From Saccharopolyspora erythraea (GTDB lineage Bacteria; Actinomycetota; Actinomycetes; Mycobacteriales; Pseudonocardiaceae): 64,000 nucleotides of DNA. The translations under genes were made by a program, and so were the position numbers. This document shows, piece after piece, positions 25,132 to 34,368 of the stretch. Location of the stretch: contig NZ_CP054839.1 in the NCBI RefSeq assembly GCF_018141105.1, forward strand, positions 4,898,001 through 4,962,000. The letters are read 5' to 3'. The notes under the pieces were generated by a model. It ran no database searches, was not told where the DNA came from, and saw nothing but the letters and a program-made list of their open reading frames with translations. Position 1 is the stretch's first letter. Every line of letters starts with the position of its first letter.

Positions 25132-26145
25132 CCGGATCTCGAAGCGGCAGCCGGGACCGTGGTTGCGGGCGGTGATCGTGCCGTGGTGGGCCTGCACGAG
25201 CCCCTGGGCGATGGCCAGCCCGATCCCGGCTCCGGTCTGGCCGCCCGCCTGCGACCGGGACGTGGTGCCGCGGAAGGCCACGTCGAAGACGCGCTCTATG
25301 TCCCCGGCCGGGATCCCGCCGCAGGCGTCGTCGACCCGCAGCCAGCCGTGGGCACCGTCGTGCCCGGCGGCCAGGACCACCGCGCCGTCCGCGGGTGTGT
25401 GGCGGATGGCGTTGGAGAGCACGTTGCGCACGACCCGCGCGAGCTCCGCGTCGCTGCCGGAGACCACCGGCCAGTCGCTGTCCTCGGTGCTGAGCAGGAC
25501 GCCCCGGTTCCGGGCGGCCGGGTTCTCCGCCGCCACGGCCTCGCCGACCACGTCGTGCAGCGGCACTGCCGAGAAGCTGAGCTGCAGCGCGCCCGCGTTG
25601 ATGCGCGACAGCTCGAACAGGTCGTCGACCATGCCCGCGAGCCGCTGCGCCTCCCCGTGGATGCGGCCGGCGTACTCGCACACCTCCCCGGGTTCGGCCA
25701 CCACGCCGTCGGAGAGCGCCTCGGCCATCGCGCGGATGCCCGCCAGCGGGGTGCGCAGGTCGTGGCTGATCCACGCGACCAGTTCGCGGCGCGATGCCTC
25801 GGCCGCGCGTTCCCGCGCACGGGCCTCCCGCTCCCAGACGCTTCGGCGGGCGATGCTGCGCCCCAGCAGCACCGCCAGTGGCACGGTCACCACGGCCACC
25901 GCCGTGCACACCACGACGACGGTGGTCATCATCGGGCTGAACATGAAGCCGGTGACGCCCAGGACTCCGCTCAGCGTGGCCGCCAGGGGCACCAGGACCA
26001 GCACGGTCAGCGCGGTGGCCAGCGACCGCCCCCGCAGCACGTAGAGCACGGCCGCGCCGAGCAGCGCGACGGGCAGGGACAGGCCGATCGCGTAGGGGAC
26101 GACGTGGGTCAGCTCGGTGAGCATGCCCGGCATGTCGACGTCCAT
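25096..26145 (-). CDS. Sensor histidine kinase
   Basis: The 349-residue kinase has three predicted membrane segments in the first 100 residues, an H-box [12 protein letters not shown] with the phospho-acceptor His near 128, an N-box [12 protein letters not shown], and G-boxes DDACGGIP and [10 protein letters not shown]. Little sequence lies outside the membrane, so it probably senses within or close to the membrane. Its ATG is 3 bases after the stop of the response regulator gene. The two form a two-component system. Confidence 0.93.
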   Translation of the reverse strand: MDVDMPGMLTELTHVVPYAIGLSLPVALLGAAVLYVLRGRSLATALTVLVLVPLAATLSGVLGVTGFMFSPMMTTVVVVCTAVAVVTVPLAVLLGRSIARRSVWEREARARERAAEASRRELVAWISHDLRTPLAGIRAMAEALSDGVVAEPGEVCEYAGRIHGEAQRLAGMVDDLFELSRINAGALQLSFSAVPLHDVVGEAVAAENPAARNRGVLLSTEDSDWPVVSGSDAELARVVRNVLSNAIRHTPADGAVVLAAGHDGAHGWLRVDDACGGIPAGDIERVFDVAFRGTTSRSQAGGQTGAGIGLAIAQGLVQAHHGTITARNHGPGCRFEIRLPLAQAAHGSP

Positions 26146-26148
26146 CCC

Positions 26149-26847
26149 TCACCTCACCGGGTCGTAGCGGTAGCCGACGCCCCACACGGTGTTGATGCGC
26201 ACCGGGCGCGCGGGGTCGGGCTCGATCTTCTCCCGCAGTCGTCTCATGTGGACGGTGACGGTGGAGTGGTCGCCGAAGCTCCAGCCCCACACCTGCTCCA
26301 GCAGCTCGGCGCGGGAGAACGCGCGGCCGGGATGGCGCAGCAGGAAGACCAGCAGGTCGAACTCCCTGCCGGTCAGCGCCAGTTCGGTGCCGTCGAGCGT
26401 GCCGCGCCTGGCGTCGAGGTCCAGCCGCAGCGCACCGTCGGCGATGACCTCGCCCTCGACCGGGCGGGCGGTGCGCGCCCGCCGCAGGATGGAGGCGACC
26501 CGCAGCACCAGCTCGCGCGGGCTGAACGGCTTGACGACGTAGTCGTCGGCCCCCTGCTCCAGGCCGACCACGCGGTCGGACTCCTCGCCCAGCGCGGTGA
26601 GCATCACCACCGGCACCTCGCCGCGCTCCCGCAGCCGCCTGCACACCTCCAGCCCGCCGACGCCGGGCAGCATCAGGTCGAGCACGACCAGGTCCGGCTT
26701 CCGCTCGGCGTGCAGCCGCAGGGCGGTCTCGCCATCACCGGCCAGCTCCACCGCGTAACCGGCGCGTTGCAGGTAGCGCCGCACGACGTCGCGCACCGAG
26801 GTGTCGTCGTCGACGACGAGCACCCGCGGCGCCGCCTCCCCGTCCAT
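26149..26847 (-). CDS. OmpR-family response regulator
   Basis: A 232-residue regulator. The receiver domain has VVDDD near residue 12, the phospho-acceptor Asp in LVVLDLMLPG (about 56), and Lys in YVVKPFSP (about 106). The C-terminal winged helix ends VHMRRLREKIEPDP and VWGVGYRYDP. It pairs with the adjacent kinase. ATG at 26847 is chosen for its spacing to GAGG; another ATG lies 6 bases upstream. CGTAAG-type repeats in both divergent promoters of this cluster are candidate binding sites. Confidence 0.95.
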   Translation of the reverse strand: MDGEAAPRVLVVDDDTSVRDVVRRYLQRAGYAVELAGDGETALRLHAERKPDLVVLDLMLPGVGGLEVCRRLRERGEVPVVMLTALGEESDRVVGLEQGADDYVVKPFSPRELVLRVASILRRARTARPVEGEVIADGALRLDLDARRGTLDGTELALTGREFDLLVFLLRHPGRAFSRAELLEQVWGWSFGDHSTVTVHMRRLREKIEPDPARPVRINTVWGVGYRYDPVR

Positions 26848-26858
26848 GACCATCGACC

Positions 26859-28163
26859 TCACCAGTTCGTCACCACGAGGTGGTTGACCGCGAGCGCGGT
26901 CACCGCCTGCACCGCCAGCCAGCCCCGGCGGTGGGCGCGCGGGAGCAGTGCGGCCCCGGCGCAGAACCAGACCGCGAACGGCAGCCAGATCCGCTCCACC
27001 TCGGCCTTGCTCAGCCCGGAGATGTCGGCCGCCAGCACCGCCACGGCCGCGGCGGCGACCGGCACGGCCACCGCCGTGCGCGTGACCGCCGCGCGCCGTG
27101 CGATCACGGCGGCCACCGGCCCCGCCGACAGCAGCAGGGCTCCCACGTTGCCCCACACCCAGTAGCTGTAGGGGCGCAGGGCGAATTCTCCCTGGTAGTA
27201 GCGCTCGACCACCAGGTGGTAGCCGTCGAGCCACCAGAACCCCGCCACGGCGAAGGCCGCCACGACCGCCACGGCACCCGCGGCGCCCAGCACCAGCGGC
27301 CGGACCCGCCTGGTCAGCAGCGCCACGCCGATGACGAACGGGGCCATGAGGACCAGCCCGTAGTTGAGGAAGATCCCCCAGCCCAGCAGCACGCCACCGG
27401 CCACGGCAGCGGCGTCGGCACGGACCCCCCGGCCCGTGGCACCCAGGGTGAACAGCGCGACACCGGTCGCGACCACGCCCATGAACACGCCGTCCGCCGA
27501 GACGCCCACCCACACCGCGCCGGGGAAGAGCACCAGGAACGGCACCGCCGCCCGCGCGGCGTCGCCGCCGGCCAGCGCGCGGACGGTCACCGCCACCGCG
27601 ACCGCGGCCAGCGAGCCCACCAGCAGCGACAGGACACCGGCCTCCGTCCCGCCGCCGAGGCCGATGCGGTCCAGCCACACGTACAGCAGCAGGACGCCAG
27701 GCGGATGACCCGAGACGTGCACGGTCCACGAGTCCGGCTGGAAGGCCAGGATGTGGTCGGTGAACCCGCTGAGCATCGCCGGGATGTCGGTCACGCGCGG
27801 CACGTCGTGCAGGTACTCCGGCTCGTGGGTCAGGCGCAGGGCGATGCCGTCGCGCCAGCCCTCCACCAGCGCCAGGAAGAGCGTCCAGCACAGCGAGCCC
27901 GCATAGCCCGCCGCGAGCAGGAGCGGCCAGCTCAGGCGTTCGGCCAGGGCCGGGCCGAACACGACGACCGCGACCGCCGTCACCAGCGCGGGCAGCGTCC
28001 CCGGACCCGCGTGCGGTGACCAGAAGCCGAAGATCGGGGCGCTGTCGGCGAAGAGCGGAGCGCCCGCGCGGTTGAGGAGGTGGCCGGTCACGGCGGCGGC
28101 GGCGATCACGCAGAGCGCGGCGGCGAAGGCGACGAGGTCACCGCGGAGTTGTGGGGATGGCAC
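26859..28163 (-). CDS. Polytopic membrane protein, glycosyltransferase-like (mannosyltransferase type)
   Basis: A 434-residue protein with about 10-12 hydrophobic helices. The first outer loop contains HEPEYLHDVP, and VHVSGHPPGVLLLY lies near residue 155. Some GT-C glycosyltransferases have a comparable layout with acidic residues in the first loop, so lipid-linked sugar transfer outside the membrane is plausible but unproven. GTG at 28163 is used. It is the first gene of the operon with the two-component system, 11 bases upstream of the regulator. Confidence 0.8.
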   Translation of the reverse strand: MPSPQLRGDLVAFAAALCVIAAAAVTGHLLNRAGAPLFADSAPIFGFWSPHAGPGTLPALVTAVAVVVFGPALAERLSWPLLLAAGYAGSLCWTLFLALVEGWRDGIALRLTHEPEYLHDVPRVTDIPAMLSGFTDHILAFQPDSWTVHVSGHPPGVLLLYVWLDRIGLGGGTEAGVLSLLVGSLAAVAVAVTVRALAGGDAARAAVPFLVLFPGAVWVGVSADGVFMGVVATGVALFTLGATGRGVRADAAAVAGGVLLGWGIFLNYGLVLMAPFVIGVALLTRRVRPLVLGAAGAVAVVAAFAVAGFWWLDGYHLVVERYYQGEFALRPYSYWVWGNVGALLLSAGPVAAVIARRAAVTRTAVAVPVAAAAVAVLAADISGLSKAEVERIWLPFAVWFCAGAALLPRAHRRGWLAVQAVTALAVNHLVVTNW

Positions 28164-28223
28164 TCGCGCGAACCTAGTCCCGCCGCCGGGGCGTGCCAAC
28201 GTCGCGCGGGCAACCGTCAGAAC

Positions 28224-28259
28224 TTCGTAAGACTTGCGCAGACGTCATGATTTCTTAAG
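28224..28259. promoter_or_regulatory. TTCGTAAG/TTCTTAAG repeats in the divergent promoter
   Basis: TTCGTAAG (28224-28231) and TTCTTAAG (28252-28259) lie 28 bases apart in the 142-base gap between the membrane protein operon and the glycosyltransferase operon. The first contains CGTAAG, also found as a direct repeat at 23982-23998. This may be a shared element for the cluster regulator. Confidence 0.35.
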
Positions 28260-28305
28260 CACCGCAGTGCTTTCCGCCCGTTCCACAGTGGGCTTCACTG
28301 CACCC

Positions 28306-28959
28306 ATGACACCGATAGACGTGGTGCTCCCGTGCCTCAACGAAGCCGCGGCGTTGCCCTCCGTGCTGGCCGCGATGCCCACCGGGTTCCGGCCGGTGGT
28401 GGTCGACAACGGCTCCGACGACGGATCGCCGGAGATCGCCTCCGCGCACGGTGCGGTCGTGGTGGCCGAAACCCGGCGCGGTTACGGCGCCGCCGCGCAC
28501 CGCGGTCTGGAGGCCGCCGAATCCGAAGTGGTGTGCGTGCTCGACGCCGACGGATCGCTGGATCCCGGGGTGCTGCCGGAGTTCGTCGAGCGGTTGCGCG
28601 CCGGCCACGCCGACCTGGTCGCGGGACGGCGCGTGCCCACCTCGGCCTCGGCGTGGCCGTGGCACGCGCGAGCGGGCAACGCCGTGATCGCGGGCCTGCT
28701 GCGGCGGCGCGGCCTGCCGGTCCACGACATCGCCCCGATCCGGGTGGCCCGGCGGGCCGACCTGCTCGCGCTCGGTGTCACCGACCGCGGTTTCGGCTAC
28801 CCGCTGGAGTTGCTGCTCAGGGCCGCCGACGCGGGATGGCGCGTGGAGGAGGTGCCGGTCGCCTACCGGCCCCGGGCCACGGGCACGACCTCCAAGGTGT
28901 CCGGCTCGGTCCGCGGAACCGTGCGAGCCGTTCGCGACATGGCGGGAGTGCTGCGATGA
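28306..28959 (+). CDS. Family-2 glycosyltransferase
   Basis: The 217-residue enzyme has IDVVLPCLNEAAALP at the N-terminus, DNGSDDGSPE for nucleotide-sugar binding, and CVLDADGSLDPG with the metal-binding Asp-x-Asp. The late segment GFGYPLELLLRAADAGWRV matches dolichol-phosphate-mannose-synthase-like enzymes. It lacks membrane helices. Likely sugar transfer to a lipid or small molecule. The next gene overlaps it by ATGA. Confidence 0.9.
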   Translation: MTPIDVVLPCLNEAAALPSVLAAMPTGFRPVVVDNGSDDGSPEIASAHGAVVVAETRRGYGAAAHRGLEAAESEVVCVLDADGSLDPGVLPEFVERLRAGHADLVAGRRVPTSASAWPWHARAGNAVIAGLLRRRGLPVHDIAPIRVARRADLLALGVTDRGFGYPLELLLRAADAGWRVEEVPVAYRPRATGTTSKVSGSVRGTVRAVRDMAGVLR

Positions 28960-29624
28960 CGCCGACCGCACTGCTCGTGGTCGCCAAGGCACCGGTCCCC
29001 GGCCTGGCCAAGACCCGGCTCACCCCGGACCTCAGCGCGGAGCAGGCGGCCGGGGTCGCCGCGGCGAGCCTGCTCGACACGATGGACGCGGTCGTCGCCA
29101 CGCCCGGGGTTCGGCCCGTGATCGCCATGACCGGCGACCTCGACGCGGCAGCGCGGGCCGATGAGCTGCGCGCGGCGCTGGACGGGTGGACCGTGCTGCG
29201 CCAGCGCGGAAGCGACTTCGGCGAACGGCTGGCCGCGGCCCACGCCGACACCGCCGCCGCTCATCCCGGATCGCCCGTGCTCCAGATCGGGATGGACACA
29301 CCGCAGGTGAACCCGGAGCTGCTGAGCCATGCGTGCGAACTGCTGTCCACCGCGGACTCCGTGATCGGAATGGCGGAGGACGGCGGGTGGTGGGCCGCGG
29401 GGTTCCGCGATCCGGCGTTCGCGGCGCTGCTCGGCGGAATCCCGACTTCCCGGGACGACACCGGGTCGCGGACGCTCGCGGCGATGCGTTCGGCGGGACT
29501 CGATCCGGCGGAGCTGCCCCTGCTGTCCGATGTGGACAACATGGCCGATCTGCTCGCTGTCGCCGGACTGGTGCCCGGTTCGCGCTTCGCGGCGTCCGTG
29601 CCTGCCGGGGCGGCGGCGCGATGA
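28956..29624 (+). CDS. TIGR04282/DUF2064 nucleotidyltransferase-like protein
   Basis: The 222-residue protein begins LLVVAKAPVPGLAKTRLTP, the signature of the DUF2064/TIGR04282 family, and has IGMDTPQVNPELL and EDGGWWAAGF. The family has a GT-A/nucleotidyltransferase fold and is named for arsenosugar biosynthesis in some bacteria. In other organisms its reaction is unknown. It overlaps both neighbours by ATGA, so the three are one translational unit. Confidence 0.9.
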   Translation: MTPTALLVVAKAPVPGLAKTRLTPDLSAEQAAGVAAASLLDTMDAVVATPGVRPVIAMTGDLDAAARADELRAALDGWTVLRQRGSDFGERLAAAHADTAAAHPGSPVLQIGMDTPQVNPELLSHACELLSTADSVIGMAEDGGWWAAGFRDPAFAALLGGIPTSRDDTGSRTLAAMRSAGLDPAELPLLSDVDNMADLLAVAGLVPGSRFAASVPAGAAAR

Positions 29625-30280
29625 GCCTCGCGTTCGAGGCCGCCTTCGGCAACACCGACTGCACGCTGCTCACCAGCGACGGCGCCGCGCGTCCGCTGAC
29701 CGCGCGCAGGTGGTCGGCCCCGGCCGGCGCAGCCGACCACGTGCTGCTGGGCGAGTGCCGGGGCCCGGTCCTCGACATCGGTTGCGGACCCGGCCGGCTG
29801 GTGGCGGCGCTGGCGGGACGCGGCGTCGTCGCGCTCGGCGTGGACGTCTCCCCCGTCGCGGTGCGGCTCACCCGTGAGCGCGGTGGCCTCGCGCTGTGCC
29901 GGGACGTGTACGGCAGGCTGCCGGGTCAGGGCAGGTGGCGCGAGGTGCTGCTGGTCGACGGCAACATCGGCATCGGCGGTGATCCGGCCCGGCTGCTGCA
30001 CCGCGTCCGGGAGCTGCTGCGACCGGACGGCCGCGCCTGGGTGGAGGTCGAGCCGCCCGGCACCGGACCGTGGAGGGGAACCGCGCGCCTTGTCACCCCG
30101 ACCCGTCGAAGCCGCGCGTTCGGCTGGGCGATCGTCGGCGCCGACACCATCGGCGTGCTCGCCGAGTCGGCCGGTTTCGCGCTGCACCGGCTCATCGACC
30201 ACGACGGCAGGTGGTTCGCCGCGCTGGAGCCGGAGCACGCGAGGGCACGACGTTCCTCATCGGCGGTGGGTTCGCGCTGA
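29621..30280 (+). CDS. SAM-dependent methyltransferase
   Basis: This 219-residue class I methyltransferase has the SAM-binding VLDIGCGPGRLVAAL (about residues 50-64), LGVDVSPVAV, and LLVDGNIGIGGDP, with a C-terminal substrate part. ATGA overlap with the upstream gene shows it belongs to the glycosyltransferase/DUF2064 operon. It would methylate the pathway intermediate or product. Confidence 0.9.
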   Translation: MSLAFEAAFGNTDCTLLTSDGAARPLTARRWSAPAGAADHVLLGECRGPVLDIGCGPGRLVAALAGRGVVALGVDVSPVAVRLTRERGGLALCRDVYGRLPGQGRWREVLLVDGNIGIGGDPARLLHRVRELLRPDGRAWVEVEPPGTGPWRGTARLVTPTRRSRAFGWAIVGADTIGVLAESAGFALHRLIDHDGRWFAALEPEHARARRSSSAVGSR

Positions 30281-30438
30281 CTGCATCCGGTCAGATGCTG
30301 AGCGCCGGCTGGAGGGCGCCCGCCGGCGTCCAGGTGTTCCTGGCGCGGCTGTCGGACCAGATGTGTCGTACGGCCGACGAGCGTGCTGTAGTACTCCTGG
30401 AAAGCCTTGAGAACACGTCTTCCCAACTGGAGTCCGCG

Positions 30439-30786
30439 ATGGCCGTTCGCCGCGTCATGCCCGTCATATCATCGGAGACCGCACGGGAAAGCAAGGAGTT
30501 CTACGGCCTGTTGGGCTTCGAAGAGGTCATGAACCACGGCTGGATCGTGACGATGGCCTCCCCGTCGACTCCCGCGGCGCAAGTCAGCTTCATGAGCCAC
30601 GACAAGACCGCACCGGTGAACCCCGACATGAGCGTCGAGGTCGACGACGTGGACGCGGCCTACGCGGCGATGCGGGACAGCGGCGCGGAGATCGTCCACC
30701 CCCTGCAGGACGAGGAGTGGGGCGTGCGGCGGTTCTTCGTCCGCGACCCCAACGGCCGGGTCGTCAACGTGCTCAGCCACCGCTGA
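30439..30786 (+). CDS. VOC-superfamily (glyoxalase/bleomycin-resistance-like) protein
   Basis: A 115-residue single VOC domain with MPVISSETARESKEFYGLLGFE at the start (read in parts), the central VEVDDVDAAYAAM, and EEWGVRRFFVRDPNGRVVNV with the late Glu/metal site. Such proteins bind a metal or act as drug-binding proteins. The substrate is not inferable. The ATG at 30439 is chosen where the fold begins. Confidence 0.88.
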   Translation: MAVRRVMPVISSETARESKEFYGLLGFEEVMNHGWIVTMASPSTPAAQVSFMSHDKTAPVNPDMSVEVDDVDAAYAAMRDSGAEIVHPLQDEEWGVRRFFVRDPNGRVVNVLSHR

Positions 30787-30844
30787 CCACCCAGCATTCT
30801 GCCGCTCGTCGAGCAGCGTTCCCCCCGCGGCAGCGGGTCAGCGG
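30780..30844. terminator. Inverted repeats between convergent genes
   Basis: CCGCTGACC (30780-30788) and GGTCAGCGG (30836-30844) are a perfect 9-bp pair spanning both stop codons, and CTGCCGC pairs with GCGGCAG inside. This can fold as a branched hairpin in either transcript. Confidence 0.4.
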
Positions 30845-33525
30845 ACGTCGGCCGCGGATGCGGCGGTGGCTCCGTCGGGCGTCGCGAATCCGGCCAGCAC
30901 CCGGGAACCCGAGCCGTGCGGCACCGGCAGCACGACCTGGCGCTCGCCTGGTTGCACCGGTACGACCTGGTCGGCCACGACCACGCCGGCGGCGTCCAGG
31001 ACGAAGACGTGGACCGTCCCTGGAGCGTTCGCCACCAGCTTCGCGCGGACCTCGCCGGGTGCCGTCCGGGCGTCGACGAGCCGCGCCGCCGAGTCGCCGG
31101 CCGGGCGGGCCCCGCCGGGTGCGGTACCCAGCCGGACGGACTGCGCGAGCGATCCCGGGGAGTCGACCGACGCCAGCGCGTCGAGCGGCAGCCGAGGCTC
31201 GGGTGCCGGTACCTGCTCGCCACCCGGCAGGCCCTCCAGCATCGCCCGGCCCCAGCGGTACGGGTCGCCCTGCACGCCGCCCCAGGCGGACCAGCCGATG
31301 CGGGTCTGGCCGGTCAGGTCGTCGGTGTCGGAGTCGTAGACGAGCAGGTCGAGTCCCATCCGCGCCGGGTCGACCGAGCCGGGCAGGGCCGAGAGCGGGA
31401 TCGACGCTTCGACGGTGTAGCCGCCGTGGCGCTCCACTGACGCGATGCGCACGCCCGGCGCCGTCTCCGGCCCCGGTCCCTGGTGGTTGTCGGCGTCGCG
31501 GAAGTGGCAGGGCGGGCCGGCTTCGGTGCGGGGCAGCACCGCGAGCTTGAGGGTGCTGGAGGTGTTCTCCGAACCGCCCTTCGGGTCGATGGCGATCTCC
31601 ACCGCGTCGGTGCGCCAGTGGCGTTTGCAGTCCCGCGCCGAGAGCGCCCGGCCGCGCACGTCGTCCACGACGTCGACCAGCACGTGGAGCACGTCCCCGT
31701 GCCGGGCGAGCTTCGCGGTGGCCGAGCAGTCCTCGTGTGAGGCGCACTCGTCGCCCTCCCAGCGAGCGGAGAGGTCCAGCGTCGGGCCGGGGTACTCCTC
31801 GGCACCCGCCCGGCCGTCGACCGCCGGTGGCGTCGTCGTGGCGGGAATCGCGGTGGCGGGGACGACTTCCAGCGCGGACGCGGTCCGCGCGGCCTGCCCG
31901 CCGTCGGGCTGTGCGGTCAGCGCGTACGGACGGTCACCGCCCCGCATGCCCGTCGGCGCGTGCGGGTCGGTGCTGCGCACGTCGAAGACGGCGCTCTCGG
32001 TGGCGCCGGGCGCGAGGGCGTCGAACCGCCGCTCGGGATCGCCGACCGCGAAACCCGCCGGCGGTTCGAGGCGCACGACACCCGACTGCGGGCCGCGGGC
32101 GTGGTTCCGGATGATGACGGGCACCTCTCGAGCACCACCCGCGGGAATCGTCCAGACCGGTGCCACCGCGTCGCGCAGGGCCGGCAGACCCTGTTCGCCG
32201 GTCCACCGCTGGAAGTCCGCGACGGCGGGCAGCGGCGCCTGCTCGGCGACGACCGGTGGGACGACGTCAAGCCGGAGTTCAGTGGTCCCCTGCTGGGCGC
32301 CGGAGACCACGCGCACCGGAACCGGCACTCGTCCGGCGCGCTGGTCCGCCGGGACTGCGACGGTGAAGCCGACGCCCGCGCTCGCACCCGGCGGCAGCGC
32401 CGCGAACGACCCGTCACCCTGGACCTGCCACCCCGGTGGTAGCTCAAGTGCGACGGTGCCGCCGGGCAGCGCGACCCCACCTGCCGACAGCCCGACCCGG
32501 ACGCCGAAGCGCTCCCCGGCGATGACGTGCGAGCGCTCGGCCGTGGCCGAAACCGCCGTGCCGAGCGGAAGCCCGCCCGGTGCGGGCAGCAGCGCGCCCA
32601 GCAGCGGCGCCTCCGGCCCGCGCGCGCCGGGCACGTGCGGGGTGCGGTTGGCGAGCTCGGTGAAGTGGTCGCAGCCGATCTCGGCCGGGTCGTCCGGCAC
32701 GTCCGGGCGCGAGGCCCACCCCTGGGTCGCGTACTCCCGCTCGGACAGCCTTTCCCGCTGCTCCCAGGTGATGCCGCCGGGAGCGCGGCGGCCACCCCAG
32801 ACGAAGTACTCCGGGCCCGGCGAGCCCGCCGCGGCGGTCCTGCTCTCGCAGTCGGGCCCGCGAAACTCCTCGTCCGCCCCGGCCGCGTTGGACAGGACCC
32901 TGCGCACCGACCACGGACCGAGGCCCTCGCGGTCGATCTGCTCGGGGAAGGCGGCCGGATCGGCGGCCAGCCGGTAGGCCTCCAGCGCCAGCCGCGCCGC
33001 GTACTGGTGGTTGCCGTGGTTTCCGGGCGTGGGCGCCGGATCCATGGTGACCACGACCTCCGGCCGGGTCTGGCGCACCACCCGCACCAGCTTGCCGAGC
33101 ACGTCGTCGTGTCCCCACGCCTGCTCGGTCAGCGGCGCGCTCACGGTGTAGTACAAGTCGGGCTCGTCGAGGTTGTAGACGTCGGTGACGCCCGCGCCGG
33201 CGACCGCGCGCCGCTCCTCGGCCTCCCGCAGCAGTCCCAGCGCGGGCCCTTCCTCCGGGCCGACCGCGTTGCCGCCACCCTCGCCGCGCGTGATGGTCGC
33301 GACGCCGCTGCGGACGCCGTGCTCGTGTCCCCACAGCCCGAAGGTCGACAGCAGCGACGCCTCGTCGTCGGGGTGCGCACCGACGAACAGCACGCCGAGG
33401 TCGGCTTCGGCGGCAGGACCGGTCGCCCTGGCGAGAGCGGGATCCGCCGCATGGGCGGGACTTCCGGCGGCAACGACCGTCGTCGTCAGCAGGAGCACAG
33501 CACCGAAGCCAGCCGCACGCACCAC
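30838..33525 (-). CDS. Secreted PIG-L family deacetylase with NEW3-like and CBM9-like domains
   Basis: The 895-residue protein has a signal peptide ending at SPAHA-AD (about residue 26). A PIG-L/LmbE deacetylase domain follows (about 40-300), with GAHPDDEAS and HGNHQYAARLA supplying zinc ligands. Then come beta-rich repeats resembling NEW3 (about 330-590), and a CBM9/DOMON-like domain (about 605-790) beginning PAVDGRAGAEEY. PIG-L enzymes remove acetyl groups from N-acetylglucosamine moieties. Export and binding domains suggest an extracellular glycan substrate rather than the mycothiol pathway. GTG at 33525 is chosen for its ribosome site GGCGGGAG. Confidence 0.87.
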   Translation of the reverse strand: MVRAAGFGAVLLLTTTVVAAGSPAHAADPALARATGPAAEADLGVLFVGAHPDDEASLLSTFGLWGHEHGVRSGVATITRGEGGGNAVGPEEGPALGLLREAEERRAVAGAGVTDVYNLDEPDLYYTVSAPLTEQAWGHDDVLGKLVRVVRQTRPEVVVTMDPAPTPGNHGNHQYAARLALEAYRLAADPAAFPEQIDREGLGPWSVRRVLSNAAGADEEFRGPDCESRTAAAGSPGPEYFVWGGRRAPGGITWEQRERLSEREYATQGWASRPDVPDDPAEIGCDHFTELANRTPHVPGARGPEAPLLGALLPAPGGLPLGTAVSATAERSHVIAGERFGVRVGLSAGGVALPGGTVALELPPGWQVQGDGSFAALPPGASAGVGFTVAVPADQRAGRVPVPVRVVSGAQQGTTELRLDVVPPVVAEQAPLPAVADFQRWTGEQGLPALRDAVAPVWTIPAGGAREVPVIIRNHARGPQSGVVRLEPPAGFAVGDPERRFDALAPGATESAVFDVRSTDPHAPTGMRGGDRPYALTAQPDGGQAARTASALEVVPATAIPATTTPPAVDGRAGAEEYPGPTLDLSARWEGDECASHEDCSATAKLARHGDVLHVLVDVVDDVRGRALSARDCKRHWRTDAVEIAIDPKGGSENTSSTLKLAVLPRTEAGPPCHFRDADNHQGPGPETAPGVRIASVERHGGYTVEASIPLSALPGSVDPARMGLDLLVYDSDTDDLTGQTRIGWSAWGGVQGDPYRWGRAMLEGLPGGEQVPAPEPRLPLDALASVDSPGSLAQSVRLGTAPGGARPAGDSAARLVDARTAPGEVRAKLVANAPGTVHVFVLDAAGVVVADQVVPVQPGERQVVLPVPHGSGSRVLAGFATPDGATAASAADVR

Positions 33526-33636
33526 AACACTCCCGCCTGTGAAGATCACCGCCGCGGCGAGCATGGCACGGCTCGTGCCGCACCCGCACACCGAACTCGG
33601 CGCTCCGGGGAGCATTCCCACCCCGTAGGAGCACGC

Positions 33637-34368
33637 TCAGGTGTGCTGGCGGGCGATGAAGAGGTGGTAGGTCGTGGCGCGCTCGCCGAACACGACCGGG
33701 ATGGCGACCTCCTGGCTGTCGGTGAAGACCGCACCCAGCATCGACGCCAGCTCGGCCGACGGACTGGCCGACCAGATCGCCAGACAGCCGCCGGCGACCA
33801 GCTTCTCCCGGCACAGCTCGAGGAACTCGCGGCGGTACACCGCGGCGTTGTCGTCGTAGACCAGGAAGCCCGGCCCGTTGTCGACGTCGAGCAGCAGCAC
33901 GTCGACCGAGGACGGGTCCAGCCGTGCGAGGACTTCGCGGACGTCTCCCACCGACACCTCGACCCGCTTGTCGCCGAAGGCGCGGGCGGTGTCGGGGACC
34001 AGCCCCTCCTGGTGCCACCGCACGACCGCGGGCTCGATCTCCACGACGTGCGCCGCGGTGACGCGGCGGTCGGCGAGGACCTCCTGGAGGGTGAAGCCGA
34101 GGCCCAGTCCGCCGATCAGCACCCGTACGGGCGCACCGGGGGTGCGACCGGCCAGGCTGGCGGTCAGCGTCGTTGTCGCGAGCAGGCGTTCGGTGGCGGT
34201 GTGCACCGTGTCCATCACGAAAACGCCGTTGACCCGCAGCTCCAGCGCACCGTCGTCGCCACGGCGCAGCAGCACCACCTCGCCGCGCTCGGAGGTCGCG
34301 GTGGCGACGCGGCTGTGCGCGGCGCCGTTCACGTCGGCGGTCGCCCCGGGGGCCTGGAACATCTCCAT
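33637..34368 (-). CDS. Spermidine-synthase-like protein
   Basis: A 243-residue protein of the spermine/spermidine synthase superfamily. VLIGGLGLGFTLQEVLAD (about residues 82-99) is the nucleotide-binding glycine loop, HVVEIEPAVV is next, and LLLDVDNGPGFLV holds the acidic residues. The typical GGGDG is GGLGLG and the usual acceptor-site Tyr/Asp pattern is weak, so it may be a methyltransferase-like member rather than a true aminopropyltransferase. No polyamine gene is adjacent. Confidence 0.82.
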   Translation of the reverse strand: MEMFQAPGATADVNGAAHSRVATATSERGEVVLLRRGDDGALELRVNGVFVMDTVHTATERLLATTTLTASLAGRTPGAPVRVLIGGLGLGFTLQEVLADRRVTAAHVVEIEPAVVRWHQEGLVPDTARAFGDKRVEVSVGDVREVLARLDPSSVDVLLLDVDNGPGFLVYDDNAAVYRREFLELCREKLVAGGCLAIWSASPSAELASMLGAVFTDSQEVAIPVVFGERATTYHLFIARQHT

